Source: Bdellovibrio sp. GT3 (GTDB taxonomy: Bacteria; Bdellovibrionota; Bdellovibrionia; Bdellovibrionales; Bdellovibrionaceae). Taken from it: DNA of 64,000 bases. A model generated the notes under the pieces. That model saw nothing but the letters and a program-made list of their open reading frames with translations. It was not told the origin of the DNA and searched no databases. Below, one piece after another: positions 24,692-31,233 of this stretch (positions are counted from its first letter, which is position 1; every line of letters starts with the position of its first letter). The stretch spans positions 32,001 through 96,000 of the forward strand of contig NZ_JBBNAD010000005.1 in assembly GCF_037996765.1 (NCBI RefSeq), read 5' to 3'. The position numbers were made by a program, and so were the translations under genes.

Positions 24692-25192
24692 CTACTGAGC
24701 AGGTACGAAGTTAGCGCGGCGGTTTTTAGACCAAGCTTCTTCAGAATCACCGTTAGCAACTGGTTTTTCTTTACCGTAAGAGATAGTGCTCAAACGGTCA
24801 GCTGCGATACCCATGGAAACCATGTACGCTTTAACTGCGTTAGCACGACGCTCGCCCAAAGCAACGTTGTATTCGATAGTACCACGAGAGTCACAGTGAC
24901 CTTCGATTTGTACTTTTACGTTACCGTTCTTTTTCATCCACTCAACGTTTGTTGCGATATCTTTTTTAGAGTTCGCATCAAGGCTGGATTTATCGTAACC
25001 GAAATGAACTGTTACTAGTCCATCGATTTTACCAGAGTCAGAACCTGCTGGATCAAAGCTCATTGGCGTTGACTCAATTGCAGTGTTACCAGTTGGGGAA
25101 GTAGAAATGTTTGCATCTGATTGAGATTGTTTACCTTTACAACCAACTACCATCGCACATGCAACAAGACCGAATACCAATTTACGAACCAT
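24692..25192 (-). CDS. pal: Peptidoglycan-associated lipoprotein Pal
   Basis: Outer-membrane lipoprotein that binds meso-diaminopimelate in peptidoglycan and the Tol complex. Lipobox VVGCK (Cys about 18), a Ser/Thr-rich linker, then an OmpA-like domain: VHFGYDKSSLDANSKKDI, the peptide-binding motif IEGHCDSRGTIEYNVALGERRANAVKAYMVSMG, and SYGKEKP. The GHCDxxGTxxYNxxLGxRRA signature is complete. Length 166. AGGAGG lies just before the ATG, and a TTGACA promoter sits about 60 bases upstream. Confidence 0.95.
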   Translation of the reverse strand: MVRKLVFGLVACAMVVGCKGKQSQSDANISTSPTGNTAIESTPMSFDPAGSDSGKIDGLVTVHFGYDKSSLDANSKKDIATNVEWMKKNGNVKVQIEGHCDSRGTIEYNVALGERRANAVKAYMVSMGIAADRLSTISYGKEKPVANGDSEEAWSKNRRANFVPAQ

Positions 25193-25230
25193 GATGTCCT
25201 CCTATGAAGTTCATATAATTTACATTAAAA

Positions 25231-25258
25231 ACTTTAATTTATAGCGGCTCATTGTCAA
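25231..25258 (-). promoter_or_regulatory. Sigma-70-type promoter for pal
   Basis: On the minus strand TTGACA (25258-25253), 16 bases, then TAAAGT (25236-25231). The -35 is perfect and the -10 matches 4 of 6. Transcription would start near 25224, about 32 bases ahead of the pal ATG. Confidence 0.5.
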
Positions 25259-25523
25259 AGCTTTTGCTTCCTTTGAGTGTGTTGCGTTGATTTGGAGTTA
25301 AAGACTGAGACAAAAATATGCAGAAATCTTCCGTTTAGAATATTTGCTAGATAATGCCAAGCAGCAGGACCTTCGTCATCATACCGCCTCTTTGGCTCAG
25401 TATTTGAAGTTTTCATAAGTCAGAATGAAGAAAGCCATCCGCAAGCGCATTATTCACTTTTGGGAAGCTCCCGAGGTGCCCTTATTGGGCGCCGTCGGTG
25501 GGCCTTTGACAGGCAGTCTCACA
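25259..25523. other. Intergenic region between pal and an exported methyltransferase-like gene
   Basis: With the preferred start at 25524, the gap from pal is about 330 bases. Besides the pal promoter I see no gene, repeat or clear hairpin. The reading frame of the downstream gene is open back to 25425, so 25425-25523 could be coding if an earlier start is used, but that would bury the signal peptide. Confidence 0.4.
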
Positions 25524-26273
25524 ATGAGACAGCTTTTGGTTGCGGTCCTTCTGACGATGGCCTGTTTTTCAAGCAATGCCCAAGCGGCGGCGCCCCTTTG
25601 TTCCGAGGTGTTCACGCCTTCCCGAGCTTCAATTCCCCTGATCACCAAGAGGGTCGCGGAGAACATCTTCGCCACCAACCGCAATCTTGAAGACTACTCT
25701 TTGGAGTTACATCCTGATTTCAAAGTAAGCATCGCCAAACTTACTGCCAACCAGCACTGGGTGGATTTGGGTGCCGGCAAGGCGACAGCGCAAATTCAAT
25801 TTTTGAAGTCCTTCAAAAACAAAAGCGACCGACCTCAAATGACCGCCGTGGCTTTCAAGCTGGATCGCTGGTTCAAGCCTTCCACCTTTAATGGAAAATT
25901 AAGTATCCAAGAGGGCGCCTATGAGGCGATGCCCACGGCCTCCTGGAAAAAAGCGGACGTGGTTACGGACTTGTACGGCGTTCTGTCCTACACAACGGAC
26001 TTTTCCGGGGCTCTACAAAAAACTGTTGATATGATGAATGTTCATGGTGAGCTTTACCTCCTGGCTCTCCCTTGGGGCTACCAATTTGAAAAAGGGCCAA
26101 CCCAGATGGACCTGCCCCAATATCTTGAAGGCATTGAGGGCTTGCGAATAGAACATCTTCAACGAGGACAATTCAAAATCACCAAAACCCAAGAGTCCGT
26201 CACTATTCCACCGGTTGAGCTGCTTCGTTACACCGACAGCCCTCCTCCGCTTCGCACTTTTCAAATTAAGTAA
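25524..26273 (+). CDS. Exported protein with methyltransferase-like Rossmann domain
   Basis: A 249-residue protein. From ATG 25524 it has a signal peptide (MRQLLVAVLLTMACFSSNAQA, cleaved near QAAA). The mature part carries WVDLGAGKATAQ, a class I SAM-methyltransferase motif I, then ADVVTDLYGVLSYTTDF in the motif IV position and GELYLLALPWGYQF. Methyltransferases are rarely exported because SAM is cytoplasmic, so either the start is wrong (frame open to ATG 25425, 33 codons earlier) or this is a repurposed domain. Function unknown. Confidence 0.65.
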   Translation: MRQLLVAVLLTMACFSSNAQAAAPLCSEVFTPSRASIPLITKRVAENIFATNRNLEDYSLELHPDFKVSIAKLTANQHWVDLGAGKATAQIQFLKSFKNKSDRPQMTAVAFKLDRWFKPSTFNGKLSIQEGAYEAMPTASWKKADVVTDLYGVLSYTTDFSGALQKTVDMMNVHGELYLLALPWGYQFEKGPTQMDLPQYLEGIEGLRIEHLQRGQFKITKTQESVTIPPVELLRYTDSPPPLRTFQIK

Positions 26274-26400
26274 GCCCCCTCGCTCTGCGTCGCACTGAGC
26301 CAATCCGCTCGGTCTTGACAAAGGGCGATGCCCCCCAAGATTATTGATAATAATGACAACTAGCGGCCAGGAGGCTGCTTATTGTAATGGGGGGAAGTCG

Positions 26401-26913
26401 ATGGAGAAAATCAGCTGGATTAAAGAACTTGTGAAGGCTGAACAGCAGATGGAAGAGTCCGGTCTTGTGGACATGAGCTTCGGTTTCGACGCTGACAAAA
26501 TCATGGTCGGCGAAACGATCCAATTCCTTCTGGCTTTGAAGACAGAATTTGTTGATTCTTCTTCAGCGTTCAACGAACTAAAGCCTTCCGCTTTGGGTCG
26601 TATCAAAATCTACGGTATCGCAAAAACTCACGCCGACTTTATGTTGTTCCGTAACGGCTTCAAAATGATCTTTTCATTGAAGGGCCCAGGACAAATCAGC
26701 GTGCGCTTTAACTTTATCGGTACAAACTACATCCCAACACCAGGTGCTGGCGATGCTCAGGCCACAACGACAAACGTTATGGACGAGCACGTTGTTGAAG
26801 CTAAATGGGGTGCCTTTGGCGAGTTGGTGTGGACTTACCAAAACCAACCGGTGAAGTTGGAATACATGGTTCGCCACTATCTGACCTTGTTCATCAAGGA
26901 AAGTTCAAAATAG
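26401..26913 (+). CDS. Conserved-looking hypothetical cytoplasmic protein
   Basis: A 170-residue soluble protein with no signal peptide or membrane helix. The N-terminus is helical and acidic; the rest alternates strand-like segments (GRIKIYGIAKTHADFMLFRNGFKMIFSL, VRFNFIGTNYIP). A very strong ribosome site (GGGGGGAAG) lies 4-6 bases before ATG 26401, suggesting high expression, and a strong terminator follows. Upstream is a GGGC/GCCC hairpin and an ATTATT-AATAAT palindrome. I do not recognise the family. Confidence 0.75.
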   Translation: MEKISWIKELVKAEQQMEESGLVDMSFGFDADKIMVGETIQFLLALKTEFVDSSSAFNELKPSALGRIKIYGIAKTHADFMLFRNGFKMIFSLKGPGQISVRFNFIGTNYIPTPGAGDAQATTTNVMDEHVVEAKWGAFGELVWTYQNQPVKLEYMVRHYLTLFIKESSK

Positions 26914-26920
26914 ATTTCTA

Positions 26921-26949
26921 AAAAGGGAGCCACAAGCTCCCTTTTTTTT
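26921..26949 (+). terminator. Intrinsic terminator
   Basis: AAAA then GGGAGC (26925-26930), a 5-base loop, GCTCCC (26936-26941) and T8. Ends the gene at 26401. Confidence 0.88.
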
Positions 26950-27055
26950 ATGTCCAAAGATGTCCGCCCTATCCGACCGGCGGGAGCATCCCCAAGCATC
27001 TCACGACCTGAATTCCCCCGCTGATTGCAAGCACCTCAAGCTCGGAGGTTCTATC

Positions 27056-27328
27056 ATGAAAGCAAAACAACTCATCAAAAACAAAAAAGGCCAAGGCCTT
27101 ATCGAATATCTGATCATCGTTGCCATCGTCGCCGTCGGCAGTATGGCTGTTATCAAACTTGTCGGTGCAAACATCGATGTTCAATTTGCTAACGTCGCCA
27201 AAGCCCTGGGTGGTGATTCCGGAAAAATCGCCGCCAAGGAAGTCACAGAGGGCGTTTATAAAAAACGCGACTTCGGCAACTTCTTCGACGACGCCGTCAA
27301 TGACAAGTCTTCAAAAAAGGGACAATAG
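27056..27328 (+). CDS. flp: Flp/Tad-type pilin
   Basis: A 90-residue class III prepilin. The short basic leader ends KNKKGQG, and cleavage after that Gly would leave LIEYLIIVAIVAVGSMAVI, with the essential Glu at +3 to +5 and a hydrophobic assembly helix. The rest is a short charged tail. GGAGG sits 8 bases before ATG 27056. It heads a run of pilin-like genes and is probably the major fibre subunit of a Tad pilus used for surface attachment. The 29-base overlap with the next gene suggests coupling. Confidence 0.88.
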   Translation: MKAKQLIKNKKGQGLIEYLIIVAIVAVGSMAVIKLVGANIDVQFANVAKALGGDSGKIAAKEVTEGVYKKRDFGNFFDDAVNDKSSKKGQ

Positions 27329-27674
27329 AGGTCAAGGGCTACTGGAAACCGTTTTAATTCTGCCCGTGGCCCTGGCATTCATCGGTTTGCTGTTCTTTGC
27401 TAGCTATCGGGCGCTGGTTTACTTCTATGCCGATCACATTCTGCATGAAGCGATGATCTGCACGGATGCAGACACTCTGTCCACTTGCGAACAGGACTTC
27501 ACACCAAAGATCAGGAAGATCACTCTGCGAAATGAAAACATATCATTGCGACTGAGTCGTTCCGGCTGGGGAAAAAACCACACTCTGACAGGACGTGTGG
27601 AAATCGCCAGCAACCTGAAAACCAAAATTAAAATCGAAAAAATCATGCGCTTTCCAATCAAGGGGTCCCCATGA
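27300..27674 (+). CDS. TadE-like minor pilin
   Basis: A 124-residue protein starting inside the flp gene. The leader RDNRGQGLLETVLILPVALAFIG has the Gly-before-hydrophobic pattern and Glu five residues later, as in TadE/TadF pseudopilins. Two cysteines (MICTDADTLSTCEQ) follow a transmembrane helix, and a basic beta-like C-terminus completes it. Expression is probably coupled to flp because the start lies 29 bases before the flp stop. Confident as a pseudopilin; the exact Tad name is uncertain. Confidence 0.75.
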   Translation: MTSLQKRDNRGQGLLETVLILPVALAFIGLLFFASYRALVYFYADHILHEAMICTDADTLSTCEQDFTPKIRKITLRNENISLRLSRSGWGKNHTLTGRVEIASNLKTKIKIEKIMRFPIKGSP

Positions 27675-28384
27675 AATTCCAAAATCAAAATGGCTTTGCC
27701 TTGGCCATCATGGTTCCCCTGCTTCCCGTTATTCTGGGATTCAGCTTGATGTCTTATGCAGCAATTGGATTTATGCAAATAGATCAAAAGTTCAAACACA
27801 CCTGCCGCAGCGGCGGGCTTGCCGGACAGGAGAAGGCCAGTAAACAAATCGAAGCCCTGCTGAAACTAAATCCCAAGGCTGCAAACCTTATTCGAGATTT
27901 GCGCCAAGCCGAAAGGGCCCTCAAGGTGGCCAAGAACCCGGCAGTCCAAGCCGCCATCTTGGTCAGGATTGGCATCATCCAAGCTGCTCAGCATGTTTTA
28001 AGCATTCGCCAGAAGCAAATCATCCTTCAGGGAAATCTGGCTTTGCAATCCGCCAATCAGTCCACCTCCTCTCGACTGCGAAAGGTCGGTACGGAACTTC
28101 GGGACTACGACAGCATTTTTACAAGCAAATTCCTGTCCCACCCCCGCGCAGCTCCCCGCCTGTCCGTCTCGCCGGACGGGCCGGACATCGCTCCGATTTA
28201 CCGAACTGATCCCGACATCGAAACCCGCCAAGCCTTGGTGCAAAGCTGGCAATACGACCTTAGCATGCCCCTGAATCTGCGAGGCTTCATCTCGGGGAGC
28301 TTTAAATTCAAAAAATCTTGCTCGGTCACAGTGACCGCCAAAGGACAATCATGGATACCAAAAATTCACAGGGACAGATTCTGA
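27671..28384 (+). CDS. TadG-like or pilus-locus membrane protein
   Basis: A 237-residue protein with one N-terminal hydrophobic helix (NGFALAIMVPLLPVILGFSLMSYAA), preceded by a short leader. A long helical stretch rich in Ala/Gln/Arg (about 55-140) follows, then a beta-like end. The N-terminus resembles TadG/pseudopilin leaders, but the central helices are unusual for TadG. It overlaps the TadE-like gene by 4 bases and the next small pilin-like gene by 34 bases, so it belongs to the same operon. Confidence 0.65.
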   Translation: MKFQNQNGFALAIMVPLLPVILGFSLMSYAAIGFMQIDQKFKHTCRSGGLAGQEKASKQIEALLKLNPKAANLIRDLRQAERALKVAKNPAVQAAILVRIGIIQAAQHVLSIRQKQIILQGNLALQSANQSTSSRLRKVGTELRDYDSIFTSKFLSHPRAAPRLSVSPDGPDIAPIYRTDPDIETRQALVQSWQYDLSMPLNLRGFISGSFKFKKSCSVTVTAKGQSWIPKIHRDRF

Positions 28385-28557
28385 TTGAGACCTGTCTTTT
28401 CATGTTCTTTGTTCTTTTGGTCTTTTGCATTGGCTATAGCAAATTTCAAACAACAGCAAAATCCCGAACCAGCAAAAACCACCAAGGATATAAAAGTTAT
28501 GAAAATATTAAACACCGAAATCACGGATTTCAATTCTCTCAAGATGTTGTTCGTTAA
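28351..28557 (+). CDS. Small pilin-like protein
   Basis: A 68-residue frame starting at ATG 28351. Its N-terminus (KNSQGQILIETCLFMFFVLL) has the class III pattern of Gly-Gln, hydrophobics and Glu seen in the two neighbours, followed by a membrane helix and a basic, His/Lys-rich tail. It overlaps both the preceding gene (34 bases) and the CpaB-like gene (59 bases). Such overlap would normally mark it as a shadow, but the pilin signature in a pilus operon argues for a real gene. Confidence 0.5.
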   Translation: MDTKNSQGQILIETCLFMFFVLLVFCIGYSKFQTTAKSRTSKNHQGYKSYENIKHRNHGFQFSQDVVR

Positions 28558-29026
28558 TAAATTTACTGCATTGAAGTTTGATCACAGGCTGCTGCTTCTG
28601 GGATTTGTCATTCTAGGCGCAATGGCCTTTTTCAATCGAAGCGACGAGCCCGTTGAAGCTCCGGTCCTTGAATCAAAGCCTCAATCGGTCGACACCTTCA
28701 TTCCCCGTGGACACGTCTTGATTCCCTTGGAACTTGCCAACTCCGAAGCTTTAAGCTCCATCATTGGCGACATGGGAGGCGTGGTGGATTTGTACCTTGC
28801 CTCTGAAGAAAAAAAGATCGGCGGTCTGCTGGTAGCTTCGCGCGTGAAGTTGGTACGAGCTCCTCTGAATCCGGATCAGTTTGCCGTGTTGGTTAAGGAG
28901 TCCGACGGCGGAAAAATCCTGCAACGAAACGGACCCTTCATTGCAGTCGTTCAAAATCCTGAAGCTCGCGGCGCAAATCTCGCCAGGGAAAACAAAAGCT
29001 CCGTGCGCATCGAATACTCGAACTAG
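28499..29026 (+). CDS. CpaB/RcpC-like Tad pilus assembly protein
   Basis: A 175-residue protein with one membrane helix (about 25-41, LLLLGFVILGAMAFF) and a periplasmic domain: TFIPRGHVLIPLELANSEALSSIIGDMGGVVDLYL. The placement of a strand, VLIPLEL, then DxxDxxL-type segments resembles the RcpC/CpaB domain that lines the Tad secretin. The usual SAF domain is short or absent, making it smaller than typical CpaB (about 250-300 aa). AAGGAT precedes ATG 28499. Start and name are moderately certain. Confidence 0.65.
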   Translation: MKILNTEITDFNSLKMLFVNKFTALKFDHRLLLLGFVILGAMAFFNRSDEPVEAPVLESKPQSVDTFIPRGHVLIPLELANSEALSSIIGDMGGVVDLYLASEEKKIGGLLVASRVKLVRAPLNPDQFAVLVKESDGGKILQRNGPFIAVVQNPEARGANLARENKSSVRIEYSN

Positions 29027-29034
29027 GAAATATT

Positions 29035-29907
29035 ATGAAACAGTTTTTACTTCTGATTATGGGGCTATTCCACTCTGCAAGTTGCCTCGCCAGCGGCGTG
29101 TTAATTCAAGCCCCCGGCAGCAGCCCCGACGAATTCATGAAATACCTGAAGAGTCATCCCGCTGCGATCCCCCACAGCCAGTTTCAATCAGAAAAACTGA
29201 GAAGCAATCCTCGCCAGGAAGAGGATCTTTATCGCATCGGTGACAATATGGAAGTTCCGGCAAAGGTGCTTGCGGAAAAGTTTAAAACTATTGAAGATGG
29301 CGGCCCGTTAAGTGAGACCTCTACGAATTTCATCTTTGATTTGACCAGCAGACTTCTTGAACGACCCGACTTGCAGAACAACGCGCAGTTGAAAACCTTG
29401 AATTGCAAGGTCCGTGGTCTGCTGGGAATTCCAATGGAAAAATGCAGAAAAGTTCAAGTGGACTTCCCGGCCATTGGACGCCAGTGGTCCTTTGCCTCGG
29501 TCGTAATGATCGAATCAGCCGCATTTACATTGAGCGCTATCAATCATCTGGATATTTCCAGCGAGGCTGTTTATCAGTTTGCTTTGATTTCAGATACTCA
29601 CAAGACGGTGATGTTCAAAGGAACCTATGCCCAATTCATGCAGCAACATTTCTCTGCCGAGACGCTGGTTAATGGAAGCTGCCGGGGCTTCAGCTCCAAT
29701 ATCGATGATTTTCAAATCTTGAATTCCGGATCAGTCTATTTTGACAATGATTGTATTAAATCAGCTTCTTCACCGAAGAACTCATCCCGGTTTGGCGACT
29801 GGATTGAAAACAACAAATCCTGGGTTTATCCCGTCGGAATTTTACTGATTGGCAGTGCCGGCGCTTATGCTTTGAAAGACAAAACTTTGGTAATCACAAA
29901 ACCTTAA
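29035..29907 (+). CDS. Exported membrane-tail protein of pilus locus
   Basis: A 290-residue protein with a signal peptide (cut near CLASG), a large periplasmic domain with four or more cysteines (NCKVRGL, EKCRKV, GSCRGF, NDCIKS) and one C-terminal membrane helix (VYPVGILLIGSAGAYAL). It starts 8 bases after the CpaB-like gene. It ends 4 bases into the convergent amidohydrolase. Role is probably tied to the pilus by position only; no family recognised. Confidence 0.7.
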   Translation: MKQFLLLIMGLFHSASCLASGVLIQAPGSSPDEFMKYLKSHPAAIPHSQFQSEKLRSNPRQEEDLYRIGDNMEVPAKVLAEKFKTIEDGGPLSETSTNFIFDLTSRLLERPDLQNNAQLKTLNCKVRGLLGIPMEKCRKVQVDFPAIGRQWSFASVVMIESAAFTLSAINHLDISSEAVYQFALISDTHKTVMFKGTYAQFMQQHFSAETLVNGSCRGFSSNIDDFQILNSGSVYFDNDCIKSASSPKNSSRFGDWIENNKSWVYPVGILLIGSAGAYALKDKTLVITKP

Positions 29908-31172
29908 GTCAGATCCAAAGTTTTACCGTCGAAAACGACTTCTTTAATTTTATCGTCTTCAATGATCGTCCAAGAATCCGTGTAAGTCGCATCAGGATGC
30001 CCATGATAAACGCTTAAATCCCCAGTGAATCGTTTGATTCGATCTTTGGGGCTTTCCTCAAGGGCTTTCTTGTTTGAAAAGAAGGACGTGGGTTCAATTG
30101 GGCTGTCACAACCGAAAGAAATCGGAATTTGCGCATTCTTAAGTGCTTCCCACGGGAAAGCGTAAGAATAAAGGCCGCGCAATTTTTGTTGCAACCACTG
30201 ACGATCACTTAACCAATGGCATGGTTGCATATGGCAGCGCACGTGCAGTGGCTTCATCATCTGAATGGTTTCAGGGCGCAGAACCTGGGCATGCTCCAGA
30301 TTTAGGCGACCCACAAATCCTTGCGCAGAAACCTGACGTGCCAGCTTCACCATTCTGTGGGCAGCTTCATCACCGATCGTATGAACGGATACTTCCAAGC
30401 CCGCAGACCAAGTCAGCTTCAACAACTCTTCGACATCTTCGAGCGACCACAAAGTTTTTCCATAGTTTTCGCCCTCGCCATTATATGGGCGAGACAACAA
30501 AGCCGTTTCAGATCCCAGGGATCCATCATAGAAAAACTTTATTCCCTTGGCTCTTAGAAGTTTGCTGGGCGTTTTTCGCGCCATCAACACAGATGCAATC
30601 GCCGCATCCAGCTGTTTCAAATTATGAACCGTGTAGTTTTCCTCAATCGCCAAAGTCAGCTCATTGGCCTCTTCCATTTCGACCAATAAATTCCACAAAG
30701 CATCTGTGCAGGACATATCGCGGATATGAGTAAATCCAGAACGATTGTACATCTTGCAAGCGGCAAGAATCTGTTGGCGTTGCTGCTGCTTTTCAAAAGG
30801 TGGGATTCGTTCGAAACTTTGTAAGTGAATTTCTTCAGAAAGAAGGCCCGAGTCCGATTGTAACCCCAGCTCTTTTAAAGCTGCTGAGTTCACCCACGCT
30901 GTGTGACCGTCGGCTCTGCACAGATAAACTGGATAGTTTGGGAAAACCTCATCCAGTTGCTGCTTGGTCGGAAGTTTTTTATCTGCCCACTTGTTTTCGT
31001 TCCAACCAAACCCTACAAGCCAACCACCACGGAAGGCGGTCTTATTTTGCAAATTCACGTAACGAATGTCCTCGGGACTTGGCAGATCAAACAACATCAA
31101 ACCCGTGGCGAATTCGCCGGTGGCCAGAAAGTGAGTATGACTGTCGTAAAGACGTGGGATCTTTAAAAGCAT
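29904..31172 (-). CDS. Amidohydrolase 3 family (YtcJ-like) metal-dependent hydrolase
   Basis: A TIM-barrel metallohydrolase of about 422 residues. The metal site opens with YDSHTHFL at the very start (HxH), followed by ADGHTAWVNSAAL, the late SVHTIGDEAAHR and FGCDSPIEP. These fit the YtcJ/Amidohydro_3 group acting on N-acyl or cyclic amide substrates; the substrate here is unknown. No signal peptide, so cytoplasmic. The preferred ATG at 31172 lies at the end of a 13-bp hairpin that also overlaps its ribosome site. It shares the strand with the Met/Gly gene upstream. Confidence 0.83.
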   Translation of the reverse strand: MLLKIPRLYDSHTHFLATGEFATGLMLFDLPSPEDIRYVNLQNKTAFRGGWLVGFGWNENKWADKKLPTKQQLDEVFPNYPVYLCRADGHTAWVNSAALKELGLQSDSGLLSEEIHLQSFERIPPFEKQQQRQQILAACKMYNRSGFTHIRDMSCTDALWNLLVEMEEANELTLAIEENYTVHNLKQLDAAIASVLMARKTPSKLLRAKGIKFFYDGSLGSETALLSRPYNGEGENYGKTLWSLEDVEELLKLTWSAGLEVSVHTIGDEAAHRMVKLARQVSAQGFVGRLNLEHAQVLRPETIQMMKPLHVRCHMQPCHWLSDRQWLQQKLRGLYSYAFPWEALKNAQIPISFGCDSPIEPTSFFSNKKALEESPKDRIKRFTGDLSVYHGHPDATYTDSWTIIEDDKIKEVVFDGKTLDLT

Positions 31173-31202
31173 AAGGCCCTCTGTTTTATCAGAGGGCCTT
31201 AT
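31171..31202. terminator. 13-bp hairpin: terminator of the Met/Gly gene and leader of the amidohydrolase
   Basis: ATAAGGCCCTCTG (31171-31183) pairs perfectly with CAGAGGGCCTTAT (31190-31202) around a 6-base loop. It lies 31 bases after the stop of the leftward Met/Gly gene. A U-rich run follows in the rightward direction (GTTTTTT) and a shorter one leftward. The amidohydrolase ATG begins at the base of the stem, and its AGAGGG ribosome-like site lies in the 3' arm. Confidence 0.65.
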
Positions 31203-31233
31203 GTTTTTTAAGTTATAATTTTTAATTCTTAAA

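Noticed and set aside
25193-25523. A tRNA or small RNA in the longest plain gaps
   Set aside because: No cloverleaf, CCA end or strong hairpin-terminator pair was seen.
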